DNA of 36,295 nt from positions 1 through 36,295 of the forward strand of contig CAIRXZ010000079.1 of assembly GCA_903882645.1 (NCBI GenBank), read 5' to 3'. The stretch's first letter is position 1. Every line of letters begins with the position of its first letter. Source of the stretch: an uncultured Acidobacteriia bacterium. GTDB taxonomy: Bacteria; Acidobacteriota; Terriglobia; Bryobacterales; Bryobacteraceae. This document shows positions 15,237-23,516 of this stretch, in pieces. The notes beneath the pieces were generated by a model. It ran no database searches, was not told where the DNA came from, and saw only the letters and a list, made by a program, of their open reading frames with translations. The position numbers and the translations under genes are program-made.

Positions 15237-15941
15237 ATGAGCGGCGCGGCGGGGCTCAAAAAGCAGTTCGAATCGGTCCTCGGCGGGGCGTTGGAGTGGC
15301 AGGCCCGCCCGGCCCCGGAACTGGTTCGCAGCGGAGTTCCCGAAGTCGATCTGGCTACCGGCGGGCTGCCGCGCGGCTGCCTGACGGAAATCTTTGGGGC
15401 GGCTTCCTCGGGGCGCACCAGCCTGCTGGTCGCCATCCTCGCCGAAGCCGCGGCGCGCGAGGAGGTTTGCGCGCTGGTGGACGCCGAAGACGCTTTCGAC
15501 CCCGCCTCCACCGCCGCGGCCGGCGTGCGCCTCGACCGCCTCCTTTGGGTGCGCTGCCGCCATAACGCCGAGCACGCGCTCAAAGCGGCCGACCTGCTGG
15601 TTCAGGGCGGCGGTTTCGGGCTGGTGGCCATGGATTTCGGCGATACGCCGCCCGCCGCGGCGCGCCGCATTTCGCTCACCTCCTGGTTCCGGCTGCGGCG
15701 CGCGGTGGAACACACGCCCACCGTGCTGCTGGCCGTGGCGCGGCAATCGAACGCCAAAACCTGCGCCTCGTTGATGCTGGAATGCGCGAGGGAAGGGACG
15801 GAATGGGCAGGCGAATCGCCTGCCCCACCGGCAGGCCAGGAGGCCTGCCCCACTTTACTGCGCGGCATCCGCGTACACATCGCGCGCCGCAAGCCCGGAC
15901 GCGCCGTTGCTGCCTCGTTCCTTTGCGGAGCACTGGAGTAG
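15237..15941 (+). CDS. imuA: ImuA, RecA-like accessory protein of the translesion mutasome
   Basis: ImuA is a RecA/SulA-like protein that works with ImuB and the error-prone polymerase DnaE2 in damage-induced mutagenesis. The 234 residues contain [22 protein letters not shown] and the P-loop-like [11 protein letters not shown] near residue 53. [12 protein letters not shown]-like sequence follows ([19 protein letters not shown]), then [13 protein letters not shown] in the region of a RecA-like loop. Between about residues 190 and 205 an in-frame double palindrome adds [15 protein letters not shown] just before the final beta segment ([13 protein letters not shown]). The ATG follows a direct repeat AGGCGAATA that may supply the ribosome site. 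imuB starts 1 base after the stop. Confidence 0.88.
   Translation: MSGAAGLKKQFESVLGGALEWQARPAPELVRSGVPEVDLATGGLPRGCLTEIFGAASSGRTSLLVAILAEAAAREEVCALVDAEDAFDPASTAAAGVRLDRLLWVRCRHNAEHALKAADLLVQGGGFGLVAMDFGDTPPAAARRISLTSWFRLRRAVEHTPTVLLAVARQSNAKTCASLMLECAREGTEWAGESPAPPAGQEACPTLLRGIRVHIARRKPGRAVAASFLCGALE
15805..15849. repeat. Two tandem family B palindromes inside imuA
   Basis: GGGCAGGCGAATCGCCTGCC and one more C form a 21-base hairpin at 15805-15825. GGCAGGCCAGGAGGCCTGCC at 15830-15849 is a second hairpin with an 8-bp stem. Both are open in the imuA frame and encode a Pro/Ala/Gly-rich insert. The same GCAGGC/GCCTGC theme occurs at 3538-3560. Confidence 0.75.
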
Positions 15942-15942
15942 C

Positions 15943-17223
15943 ATGTTTGCCTGTCTCCATGGCCCGGGCAATCTGGCGGCGCTGGCGTTCGAGTTCTCGC
16001 CGGTGGTGGAGCGGACCGCGCCCGATACCGTGACGCTGGACGCTTCCGGCCTCGACCGCCTCTTCGGATTCCCCCAGGACATCGCCGCCGCCATCGCGCG
16101 CCGGGCCGCCGAAACGGGCGTGAAGGCGAACCTTGCGCTGGCGTCCAACCCCGATACGGCCATTTGCGCCGCGCGCGGCTTTCCAGGCGTCGGCATCGTC
16201 CCATACGGCGATGAAGCCAAGTTTCTCGGCCCGCTGCCGGTCGCATCGCTCGCGCCTTCTCTCGAGTTGCTGGAAACGCTTGAGCGTTGGGGCATCCGCC
16301 GGCTTCGGGACCTGGCCGCGTTGCCGCCGCTGGGCATTGCCGAGCGGCTCGGCCCCGAAGGACTGCGCCTGCGCGAGCTGGCGCGTGGCGAGGCGCGGCG
16401 CAAGCTAGTCCCGCTCGAAGATCCGCCGCGCTTCGAAGACGGGATCGACCTGGACTATCCGGTGGACCTGCTGGAGCCGCTGGCGTTTCTGCTGGCGCGC
16501 CTGCTGAACGGATTGTGTACGCGTCTGGCCGCGCGCGCCCTGGCGGCCAATGAGCTGCGCCTGCGCCTGACGCTCGAGAATCGCGCGGCGCACGAGTGCA
16601 CGCTGCGGCTGCCCGTGGCCGCGCTCGATCCCAAAACGTTTTTGAAATTGCTGCAACTCGATCTGGCCGCGCATCCGCCCGCCGCGCCCGTCGTCCACGT
16701 TTGGATGGGGATGAACCCGGTAAAGCCGCGCTCCGCGCAGAGCGGGCTGTTCGTCCCCGCCGCGCCCGAGCCGGTGAAACTGGAGCTGACGCTGGCGCGC
16801 ATCAAAGCGATTGTCGGGGAAGAGCATGCAGGCTCGCCGGAACTGCTCGATACGCACCGCCCGGATGCGTTCCGGATGAGCCGGGTATTACAGCGCCAAC
16901 CCTCGGACACAGCGCGGCTTCGCCGCGTGGGCCGATTGACAATCGGCCCGCAGGTTTCCAACCTGCCCCACTTGGGTTTCCGCATCTTCCGTCCCCCGCT
17001 TCCCGCGCGCGTAGCCCTCGCTTCCGGGCGGCCGGGCTTCATCGCCGCCGAAGGCATTCGCGGCAAGGTGCTGGAACTGGCTGGCCCCTGGCGCACTTCG
17101 GGCGACTGGTGGACCTCCGACCCCTGGTCCCGCGACGAATGGGACATCGCCCTCAGCGACGGCGCCATCTACCGGGTCTACTGCGAGCCGCGGGGTTGGT
17201 TTGTGGAAGGCAGCTATGACTAA
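15943..17223 (+). CDS. imuB: ImuB, Y-family polymerase-like mutasome subunit (short N-terminus)
   Basis: ImuB resembles Y-family polymerases but usually lacks catalytic residues; it bridges the beta clamp, ImuA and DnaE2. The start is taken as the ATG at 15943 (MFACLHGPGNLAALAFEFSP), one base after imuA, giving 426 residues. Landmarks are VTLDASGLDRLFGFP near residue 35, LETLERWGIRRLRDLAALPP near 110, and the little-finger region to KPRSAQSGLFVPAAPEPVKLELTLARI near 280. The usual first 60-70 residues (palm with its metal ligands) are missing, so it is very probably non-catalytic. A triple hairpin at 16913-16966 inserts about 20 residues before the FRPPLPARV segment. A ribosome site overlaps the imuA end. 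Confidence 0.88.
   Translation: MFACLHGPGNLAALAFEFSPVVERTAPDTVTLDASGLDRLFGFPQDIAAAIARRAAETGVKANLALASNPDTAICAARGFPGVGIVPYGDEAKFLGPLPVASLAPSLELLETLERWGIRRLRDLAALPPLGIAERLGPEGLRLRELARGEARRKLVPLEDPPRFEDGIDLDYPVDLLEPLAFLLARLLNGLCTRLAARALAANELRLRLTLENRAAHECTLRLPVAALDPKTFLKLLQLDLAAHPPAAPVVHVWMGMNPVKPRSAQSGLFVPAAPEPVKLELTLARIKAIVGEEHAGSPELLDTHRPDAFRMSRVLQRQPSDTARLRRVGRLTIGPQVSNLPHLGFRIFRPPLPARVALASGRPGFIAAEGIRGKVLELAGPWRTSGDWWTSDPWSRDEWDIALSDGAIYRVYCEPRGWFVEGSYD
16913..16966. repeat. Three back-to-back perfect hairpins inside imuB
   Basis: CGCGGC-TTC-GCCGCG (16913-16927), GGGCCGATTG-A-CAATCGGCCC (16929-16949) and GCAGGTT-TCC-AACCTGC (16950-16966) follow one another almost without spacing, all with perfect stems. 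They are read in frame as part of ARLRRVGRLTIGPQVSNLP, a stretch that does not look like ImuB core sequence. The third hairpin shares the GCAGG/CCTGC theme of family B. Confidence 0.78.
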
Positions 17224-17234
17224 CGAACGCCGCG

Positions 17235-17272
17235 GGCGGGGCATGCTCGCCAGGGCCGGGCATGCCCGGCCC
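17235..17272. repeat. Family A palindromes between imuB and dnaE2
   Basis: GGGCCGGGCATGCCCGGCCC at 17253-17272 is a perfect 20 nt palindrome. It is preceded at 17235-17251 by a diverged relative (GGCGGGGCATGCTCGCC). Together they fill the 66-base gap between imuB and dnaE2. A hairpin here could tune the ratio of the two proteins. Confidence 0.7.
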
Positions 17273-17289
17273 CTACAGCGCATATAGGG

Positions 17290-20200
17290 GTGGCTGTGAT
17301 ACAACACGCCTACGTCGAGCTACACGCCCGCTCCGGCTTCAGCTTCCTGGAGGGCGCTTCCGTGCCCGAGGAACTGGTTGGCGCGTGCGCCGAAGCCGGC
17401 ATGCCGGCCATGGCCCTGGTGGACCGCAACGGCCTCTACGGCGCGCCGCGCTTCCACATGGCGGCGAAGAAAGCGGGCGTCCGCGCGCATATCGGCGCGG
17501 AGATCGATTGCGTCAACGGCGCCGCCTATCCCCTGCTGGCGGAAACGCGCGAAGGCTACCAGAACCTGTGCCGCCTGATTACGCGCATGAAACTGCGCGC
17601 CCGGAAAGGCGAGGGCGCGGCCACACTGGAAGAGCTCGCCGAATTCGCCCGCGGCCTGGTCTGCATCACGCGCCGCCCGGACGCGCGTCTGCTCGAAATC
17701 TTCGGCCGGGGCAACGTCTACGCCGAAATCGAGCGCCATTACAGCCGCGAGGAGGAGGCGCGCAACCAGGCCGTAGTCGAGCGCGCGCGGCGGCTCGGCA
17801 TTCCGCTGGTGGCGGCCAACGGCGCCGCCTACGCCACGCCCGCCCGGCGCGAGTTGCTCGACGTCTTCACCTGCGTGCGAAACAAAGTGACGCTCTCCGC
17901 GGCCGGCCGGCTGCTCGAACGCAACTCCGAGCGCCACGTCAAGACGCCCGCCGAAATGGCGCGCCTCTTCGCCGATCTGCCGGAAGCCATCGCCGCCACG
18001 CTCGAAATCTCCTCGCGGTTGCAATTCACCCTGGCCGATCTCGGCTACGAATTTCCGCGCTACCCCGCGCCCGAGGGTGAAACGCAGATGTCCTTCCTCC
18101 GCAAACGCGCCGATGAGGGCGCGCGCCGCCGCTACCAGCCCTATCACGAGCGCGCCCGCCGCCAGATCGAACGCGAGCTGGCGCTCATCGAAAAGCTCAA
18201 ACTGCCCGGTTACTTCCTCATCGTCTGGGACATCGTGCGGTTCTGCAAGGAGAACGGCATTCTGGCGCAGGGGCGCGGCTCGACCGCCAACAGCGCCGTA
18301 TGCTACGCCCTGGAAATCACCGCCGTCGATCCCGTGGGCATGGACTTGCTGTTCGAGCGCTTCCTCTCCGAGGAACGCGGCGAGTGGCCCGATATCGATC
18401 TCGACCTCCCCAGCGGCGAAAAGCGCGAGCGCGTCATCCAGTACGTCTACCAGCGGTTTGGAAAACTCGGCGCCGCCATGACCGCCAACGTCATCACCTA
18501 TCGCGGCCGCTCGGCCGCGCGGGAGGTGGGCAAGGCGCTGGGCTTCGAAATCGCCACGCTCGAAAAGCTCGCCGGGATGGCGCACTCCTGGGAATGGAAA
18601 GACCCCAAGGACACCAGCGAGCGCCAGTTCCAGGAAGCCGGCTTCGACCTCAACCGTCCGCGCGTGCGCAAATTCTTCGAGCTTTACCGCATGGCGCAGA
18701 ACCTGCCGCGCCACCTCGGCCAGCATTCGGGCGGCATGGTGATCTGCCAGGGCGCGCTCGATTCCGTCGTGCCGCTCGAGCCCGCCGCCATGCCCGACCG
18801 CGTGGTGGCGCAGTGGGACAAGGAAGACTGCGCCGATATGGGGATCATCAAGGTGGATCTGCTCGGCCTGGGCATGATGGCCGTGCTCGAAGACTGCCTC
18901 AAGCTGATCCCCGAAGCCTACGGCGAGGAAGTGGACCTCGCGCGCCTGCCGCCCGGCGATCCGGTCGTATTCGAAGCCCTGCAAAAGGCCGACACCGTCG
19001 GCATGTTTCAGGTGGAGAGCCGCGCGCAGATGTCCTGTCTGCCGCGTCTGATGCCGCGCTGCTTTTACGACATTGTGGTCCAGGTGGCCATCATCCGGCC
19101 CGGCCCCATCGTCGGTAAAATGGTGCATCCCTATTTGAACCGGCGGCAGGGCCGGGAAGCGCCCGATTGCCTGCACCCTTCGCTCGAACCGGTGCTCCGG
19201 CGGACGCTCGGCGTACCGCTTTTCCAGGAGCAGTTGCTGCGCATGGCCATGATCGCCGCCGGATTCACCGGCGGCCAGGCCGAAGAACTGCGCCGCGCCA
19301 TGGGCTTCAAGCGCTCCGAACAGCGCATGGCCGAAATCGAAGTGAAGCTCCGCGCCGGCATGGAGCGCAACGGCATCGCCGGCCCGGTGCAGGACGCCAT
19401 CGTCCGTTCCATCACCTCATTCGCCTTGTACGGCTTCCCCGAATCCCACGCCGCCAGCTTCGCTCTGATCGCCTACGCCAGCGCGTATTTGAAATGCCAC
19501 TACCTGGCCGCCTTCACCTGCGCCATGCTCAACAACCAGCCGATGGGCTTTTATTCCCCCGCCATCCTGATTAAAGACGCCCAGCGCCACGGCCTCCGCG
19601 TCCTGCCAGTGGATGTAACAATATCCGCCTGGGACTGCACCATGGAATTTGGTGGGGCGGACCCCCTGGTCTGCGGCCGGCCCCCTGGCCGGCCAGTCGG
19701 CCGGAAGGCCGACGAGGGCGTCGGCCGCGGACCAGGGGGTCCGCCCCACCTTCGTCTCGGCCTCCGCTATGCCCGCGGTCTCCGCGAGGACGCCGCCCGC
19801 GCTATCCTGCGCGCCCGCCCCTTCACCAGCATCGACGACCTTGCGCTCCGCGCGCCCGAGCTCCGCAAGGACGAAATCAACCGCCTGGCCGAAATCGGCG
19901 CGCTGAATTCGCTGGACAGAATCCATCGCCGCGGCGCCCTTTGGCAGACGCAGCGCGCCGTCCTGCCGGTAGGCCCGCTGCTGGCCCCGCTGGAAGAAAC
20001 GGGCGCTACTTCGCCGCTCGCGCCCATGAACACGGAAGAGCGCCTGCGGGCCGATTACAGCGGTACGGGCGTGAACATCGGCAAGCATCCCATGGCTCAC
20101 CGCCGCGAGGAGATGAATGCGCTGGGAGTGACCCCCGCCGCCGGCCTGCCGGGTACTCCCAACGGCCGCCTGGTGCGCATCGCCGGATCGGTGATCGTGC

Positions 20201-20439
20201 GCCAGCGCCCGGGCACGGCCAAAGGCTTCGTCTTTCTCAGCATGGAGGACGAAACCGGCATCATGAACGCGATCGTCGCGCCCGCCACCTACGACCGCTA
20301 CAAATTGACGTTGCTGACCGAGCCGTTCCTGATGGTCTTCGGCGTCCTGCAAAACCTGGACGGCGTGATCTCGGTGAAAGCCGCCCGCATCGACCCGCTG
20401 CACGCCGGCCCCGCCGCCGAATCGCACGATTTCCATTGA
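17290..20439 (+). CDS. dnaE2: Error-prone DNA polymerase DnaE2 (ImuC)
   Basis: DnaE2/ImuC is a C-family polymerase alpha subunit used for translesion synthesis with ImuA and ImuB. The 1049 residues start at GTG 17290 ([23 protein letters not shown]), after an AGGGG ribosome site. An N-terminal PHP domain is followed by the polymerase core with [19 protein letters not shown] near residue 330 and the catalytic Asp pair in [15 protein letters not shown] near 367. Further on come [26 protein letters not shown] and [13 protein letters not shown]-like [17 protein letters not shown], and a C-terminal OB fold ([18 protein letters not shown]). An in-frame 100-base palindromic element adds about 33 residues at about 788-820, between WDCTMEF and [11 protein letters not shown]. 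Confidence 0.96.
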   Translation: MAVIQHAYVELHARSGFSFLEGASVPEELVGACAEAGMPAMALVDRNGLYGAPRFHMAAKKAGVRAHIGAEIDCVNGAAYPLLAETREGYQNLCRLITRMKLRARKGEGAATLEELAEFARGLVCITRRPDARLLEIFGRGNVYAEIERHYSREEEARNQAVVERARRLGIPLVAANGAAYATPARRELLDVFTCVRNKVTLSAAGRLLERNSERHVKTPAEMARLFADLPEAIAATLEISSRLQFTLADLGYEFPRYPAPEGETQMSFLRKRADEGARRRYQPYHERARRQIERELALIEKLKLPGYFLIVWDIVRFCKENGILAQGRGSTANSAVCYALEITAVDPVGMDLLFERFLSEERGEWPDIDLDLPSGEKRERVIQYVYQRFGKLGAAMTANVITYRGRSAAREVGKALGFEIATLEKLAGMAHSWEWKDPKDTSERQFQEAGFDLNRPRVRKFFELYRMAQNLPRHLGQHSGGMVICQGALDSVVPLEPAAMPDRVVAQWDKEDCADMGIIKVDLLGLGMMAVLEDCLKLIPEAYGEEVDLARLPPGDPVVFEALQKADTVGMFQVESRAQMSCLPRLMPRCFYDIVVQVAIIRPGPIVGKMVHPYLNRRQGREAPDCLHPSLEPVLRRTLGVPLFQEQLLRMAMIAAGFTGGQAEELRRAMGFKRSEQRMAEIEVKLRAGMERNGIAGPVQDAIVRSITSFALYGFPESHAASFALIAYASAYLKCHYLAAFTCAMLNNQPMGFYSPAILIKDAQRHGLRVLPVDVTISAWDCTMEFGGADPLVCGRPPGRPVGRKADEGVGRGPGGPPHLRLGLRYARGLREDAARAILRARPFTSIDDLALRAPELRKDEINRLAEIGALNSLDRIHRRGALWQTQRAVLPVGPLLAPLEETGATSPLAPMNTEERLRADYSGTGVNIGKHPMAHRREEMNALGVTPAAGLPGTPNGRLVRIAGSVIVRQRPGTAKGFVFLSMEDETGIMNAIVAPATYDRYKLTLLTEPFLMVFGVLQNLDGVISVKAARIDPLHAGPAAESHDFH
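19651..19750. repeat. 100 nt palindromic element inserted in frame in dnaE2
   Basis: The 28-base arms at 19651-19678 (starting GGTGGGGCGGACCCCCTGG) and 19723-19750 are reverse complements with a single mismatch. The 44-base interior holds smaller GC hairpins (GGCCGGCC; GTCGGCC/GGCCGAC). The frame stays open throughout and encodes a Gly/Pro/Arg-rich stretch ([15 protein letters not shown], then [16 protein letters not shown]). DnaE2 proteins normally pass straight from the WDCTLE segment to LRLGLRYVKGL, which makes insertion clear; that comparison is from family knowledge. Confidence 0.82.
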
Positions 20440-20497
20440 ACTATCCAGGAGGGACAATGCGAGTCCCGCGGGTATCGGCATGCCCGGCCTCTACTCC

Positions 20498-20936
20498 GGA
20501 GTTTGTACATTTCACTTGTGCCTTTCATCTGATGGCCGAAGTCGGTCATCTTGCCGCCATTGAAATCCAGGTAGACGTCCTTGCCGGCGTTCATGGCGTC
20601 GATGGCGTGGTCCTTGTGCCAGTGATCGGGGGAGGCGATCAATACGGCGTCGACGGCGGCCAACTCCAGCAACTACCGGTGGTCGCCGAAGGTTTTGGCG
20701 TTGGGCGCGGACTTCTCGCGGGCCTGGTCGAGGCGCAAGCCGTAGACGTCGCACAGCGCCCGGACCTCCACGTCGCCGTTCTTCTGGAACAGGCCCATCA
20801 CGGCCGTTCCGCGCTCGCCCAGACCGATCACGCCCAGCCCGATGCGGTCGTTGGCGCCCAGTATTCTCGTATAGGAAAGGGCGGTGACGGCGGCCCCGGC
20901 CACCATGCCGCGTCGTGTCATCATCGAAGCCTCCAA
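20498..20936 (-). pseudogene. Decayed Gfo/Idh/MocA family oxidoreductase with Tat-type leader
   Basis: The frame starts at 20936 with MEASMMTRRGMVAGAAVTAL, a Tat-like leader, then IGLGVIGLGERGTAVMG (Rossmann nucleotide-binding fold) and CDVYGLRLDQAR. A TAG stop at 20673-20675 falls where HRKLLEL is usual (Lys to stop). Downstream, in the same frame, the sequence resumes with [35 protein letters not shown]. It then jumps to [11 protein letters not shown], which belongs much later in intact proteins, so there is also a large internal deletion. The C-terminus is lost near a family A half-site (GGCATGCCCGGCCTCT, 20477-20492). The intact relatives are secreted sugar oxidoreductases of about 430 residues. 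Confidence 0.8.
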
Positions 20937-21045
20937 GCGCGCCAGCAGCAGCTACACACCGCGGCGCTTCGAAACGCGCGTTCGTCAACCGGATAACACG
21001 TTTCGGCGGGTGGGGGCAAAGGCGCGGCCTGGAGCGCCGGCGCGA

Positions 21046-21579
21046 TCACTTATAGGTTCGGCCGAAGGCGCGGTAGCGCAGGCCGCGCACGAAGCTGTAG
21101 ATCCGGTTGACGTGCGGACACGGGTCGCCGCCAGCGCGGCCTTCTTCGAGAAGTGGCGGGAGAGACCCGATGACCTGGTCCTTGCGCTCCACCCACAGTT
21201 TCTTGTCGCCCGCCTTGCCGGCGTCCACGTCTACGATCACGCCGGACCCGCAAGACTCGCCGTCCAGCACCTGGAAGCTGGTGATAGGGGCGGCTTCCGG
21301 CCCCCAGTCCCGCATGAACGCGTCGAAGGGATAGTCGCGGCACGGCTTGGCTTGCGTGCAGCCCCACATGGCGTAGGCCTGTCGGTAATCGCGGACGGTC
21401 AGCAGTTGGAAGAACCGCGCCACCTGGCTTCGTTCGCCGAGGTTAGGGATGACGAAATGGAAGACGAAATAGAGCGCCGCGGCCACCGCCACGGCAGCGG
21501 CCCCCCACTTCACGATCCGCCCCCTGACTCGTTCGCGCTTTTCGTCGCCGGCCCCGTAGTTGTCGAGATAGCCGCTCAC
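21046..21579 (-). CDS. Membrane-anchored protein of unknown function
   Basis: This 177-residue protein has a basic N-terminal segment (GDEKRERVRGRIVKWG), one membrane span (residues about 25-47, AAAVAVAAALYFVFHFVIP), and an extracytoplasmic domain beginning FFQLLTVRDYRQAYAMWGC. The outer domain has four Cys (WGCTQAKPCRDYP, ESCGSG, DPCPHV), which could form disulfides. The FFxLLTxxDYxxAYxMWGC pattern suggests an NTF2-like (DUF4878/DUF4864-type) fold, but I do not recognise a specific family. It begins 17 bases after the OmpH-like gene and is probably co-transcribed with it. Confidence 0.75.
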   Translation of the reverse strand: MSGYLDNYGAGDEKRERVRGRIVKWGAAAVAVAAALYFVFHFVIPNLGERSQVARFFQLLTVRDYRQAYAMWGCTQAKPCRDYPFDAFMRDWGPEAAPITSFQVLDGESCGSGVIVDVDAGKAGDKKLWVERKDQVIGSLPPLLEEGRAGGDPCPHVNRIYSFVRGLRYRAFGRTYK

Positions 21580-21596
21580 GCTCCACCTCCGATGGA

Positions 21597-22151
21597 TTAC
21601 TTGCCCGCGGGTATGGCCGGGGCTGGGGCCGCTACCGGATAGGCCACGTCATACGCGGCTGTGGCGTCCTTTGTGATGTCCATTGCGTCCTTGAAGTAAA
21701 GAATGGTCTGGGCATCCACCACCATGTCGAAGCCGCGCTGCTCGGCGATCTTCCTGATGATCGCGGCCATCTTGTCCGTGCTCTTCCCCAGAACCTCGTT
21801 GCGGTCGCGCTCCACGTCGGCGCTCAGGTCCTCCTGCTTGCGCTGGATCTCGCGCTGAAGTTTCGCAATCTGCGATTGGAGATCGGCTTCTTGCAGATCC
21901 GTCAGCGTATCCTGGCCGGCTGCAAGTTTCTTCTGCGCGGCCGCGAGCTGGGACTTGGTCTGTTCGAGATCGGCGTCTCGCGCCTTGTACTTGGCCTGCA
22001 TCTCGACGTCGGCCTTCTTGATCTCAGCCGAATCGAAGACCGCCTGTTGCAAATTGACTACCGCCACCTTGGTCTGCGCGCCGGCAATTGGAACGATGGC
22101 AAGAAGGGCGGAACAGGCGACTAGCGGCCCGAGCCCCACGCGTAAGGACAT
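21597..22151 (-). CDS. OmpH/Skp family periplasmic chaperone
   Basis: Skp-like proteins are trimeric periplasmic chaperones that hold unfolded outer-membrane proteins. The 184 residues start with a signal peptide (MSLRVGLGPLVACSALLAIV, cleavage near AGA-QT). Then come the family opening KVAVVNLQQAVFDSAEIKKA, a long charged coiled coil (about residues 50-120: KYKARDADLEQTKSQLAAAQ, LQSQIAKLQREIQRKQEDL), and the closing strand region IAEQRGFDMVVDAQTILYFKD. A Pro/Ala-rich tail ends the protein. It fits a diderm envelope. Confidence 0.88.
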   Translation of the reverse strand: MSLRVGLGPLVACSALLAIVPIAGAQTKVAVVNLQQAVFDSAEIKKADVEMQAKYKARDADLEQTKSQLAAAQKKLAAGQDTLTDLQEADLQSQIAKLQREIQRKQEDLSADVERDRNEVLGKSTDKMAAIIRKIAEQRGFDMVVDAQTILYFKDAMDITKDATAAYDVAYPVAAPAPAIPAGK

Positions 22152-22211
22152 GAAGCAACTCCTGAAGCGGTATAAACGATTAGATTATCACAGCATTACG
22201 GCCCGGCCGCT

Positions 22212-22499
22212 CTATTCCAGGACGCCGAGTATCTCGTCTTCCTTCAGGATCAAGTACTCGACGCCCTCGATCTTGATTTCCGACCCCGAGTACTTGCCGA
22301 ACAGGATGCGGTCCCCGGCCTTCACATCGAGCGCCGCGCGCTCGCCGGATTCCAGCAGTTTGCCGTTGCCGGCGGCCACAACCTCCGCCTGCTGGGGCTT
22401 TTCCTTGGCCGTATCCGGAATAATGATTCCCCCGCGCAGTTGCTCGCCCTCGTCGAGCCGTCTCACCATCACGCGGTCATGCAGCGGACGTAAATCCAT
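22212..22499 (-). CDS. groS: Co-chaperonin GroES, not followed by groEL
   Basis: GroES caps the GroEL folding chamber. The 95 residues match: [20 protein letters not shown], then the mobile loop [38 protein letters not shown] and [14 protein letters not shown]. groEL normally follows groES directly, but here the downstream gene (towards lower coordinates) is the OmpH-like gene. groEL must therefore be elsewhere, or this is a second copy. The mobile loop reads GGIIIPDTA, like normal GroES. No CIRCE-type inverted repeat was noticed upstream. Confidence 0.95.
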   Translation of the reverse strand: MDLRPLHDRVMVRRLDEGEQLRGGIIIPDTAKEKPQQAEVVAAGNGKLLESGERAALDVKAGDRILFGKYSGSEIKIEGVEYLILKEDEILGVLE

Positions 22500-22538
22500 C
22501 GATATGCTCCCAACCGATTATACTAGGCCTGGGAGCTG

Positions 22539-22598
22539 GAAGGGCGCGCCGGCAACCGCTCTGTTCCGTTGGCGGCTCCGAATCGCCGCGCGCCCTTC
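22539..22598 (-). terminator. Hairpin following galU, built around a diverged family C repeat
   Basis: GAAGGGCGCGC at 22539-22549 pairs with GCGCGCCCTTC at 22588-22598, immediately after the leftward galU stop. Inside the loop, 22554-22581 (AACCGCTCTGTTCCGTTGGC and on) has the length and ends of the 28 nt family C repeat. On the leftward transcript it would form a strong stem but with no U-run, so Rho-independent termination is only likely. Confidence 0.5.
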
Positions 22599-22600
22599 TT

Positions 22601-23497
22601 TCAACCCGCTGCCGGGGCTTTCGCGAGGATGCGCTCGAGGGCGCGGCGGAAACCCTCGCCATAGGCCGGGTCGGCCAGCGCGAATTCCACGAAGCTCTCA
22701 AAGTAGCTGGGGAAATTGCCGATGTCGTACCGTTTTTCCGCGGGCGGCAGCTTGACGGCGATCACGCGGCGGCCCTCTTCGCACATGAACTGAATGGCGT
22801 CGGTGAGCTGGATTTCACCCCGCCGGTCGGGCTGCACCCTCCGGATCATGTCGAAGATGACGGGCGAGAAAATGTAGCGGCCCGCGATGGCGAGGTTGCT
22901 GGGGGCGCTCTCCGGAGCGGGCTTTTCGACCAGGTTGGCGATGCGGAATACGTCGGCGGCGGTGCCGGCCGGTTGCACAATGCCGTAATGGCGCGTTTCC
23001 TGCGGGGGCACCTCTTCCACGGCGATCACGCAACTGGCGCGGCCGGAGTCGAAAACGTCGGCCATGCGCGCCACCGCCCGCGAAAGCGCATTTAGGCCGA
23101 GGATGGAATCGCCCAGCGCCACCACGAAGGGCTTCTCGCCGGCGAAGCTCTCGGCGTGGAGCACGGCGTCGCCCAGACCCTGCTGGCGCCGCTGGCGGGT
23201 GTAGAAGAAGTTGGCTTTCATGGCTTCGAAATCCAGCTCTTCGATCAGGTCGTCCTTGTTCGCCTCGGCCAGCGCCCGGAACAACTCGGGATCGTTGTCG
23301 AAGTGATCCTCGATGGATGTCTTATTGCGGCCCGTGACGAACAGGATTTGCCGAACGCCGTTCGAGACCAGTTCCTCCACCACGTACTGCACGATGGGCT
23401 TGCGCGCGACGGGCAGCATCTCCTTGGGCTGCGACTTGGTGGCCGGCAGAAGCCGCGTCCCAAGCCCCGCGACGGGAACCACTGCGCTTTCGATCAT
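22601..23497 (-). CDS. galU: UTP--glucose-1-phosphate uridylyltransferase
   Basis: GalU makes UDP-glucose for cell-surface polysaccharides and glycolipids. The 298 residues begin at the ATG of MIESAVVPVAGLGTRLLPATK, right after an AAGGAGA ribosome site, and contain the nucleotide-binding loop GLGTRLLPATKSQPKEMLP. They continue with KPIVQYVVEELVSNGVRQILFVTGRNK, VVALGDSIL near residue 130, RYIFSPVIFD, and the GEIQLTDAI segment near 226. All are normal for bacterial GalU. It is divergent from the exonuclease gene. Confidence 0.96.
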   Translation of the reverse strand: MIESAVVPVAGLGTRLLPATKSQPKEMLPVARKPIVQYVVEELVSNGVRQILFVTGRNKTSIEDHFDNDPELFRALAEANKDDLIEELDFEAMKANFFYTRQRRQQGLGDAVLHAESFAGEKPFVVALGDSILGLNALSRAVARMADVFDSGRASCVIAVEEVPPQETRHYGIVQPAGTAADVFRIANLVEKPAPESAPSNLAIAGRYIFSPVIFDMIRRVQPDRRGEIQLTDAIQFMCEEGRRVIAVKLPPAEKRYDIGNFPSYFESFVEFALADPAYGEGFRRALERILAKAPAAG

Positions 23498-23516
23498 TCT
23501 CCTTGAATATAGCAAC

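Noticed and set aside
15129-15746. Long upstream extension of the MNT frame
   Set aside because: The extension is antisense to the imuA gene and its promoter; homology begins only at [10 protein letters not shown].
12495-20439. CRISPR array or attachment site suggested by clustered repeats
   Set aside because: The repeats are few, unequal in spacing and mostly inside genes; there are no regular spacers and no cas genes.
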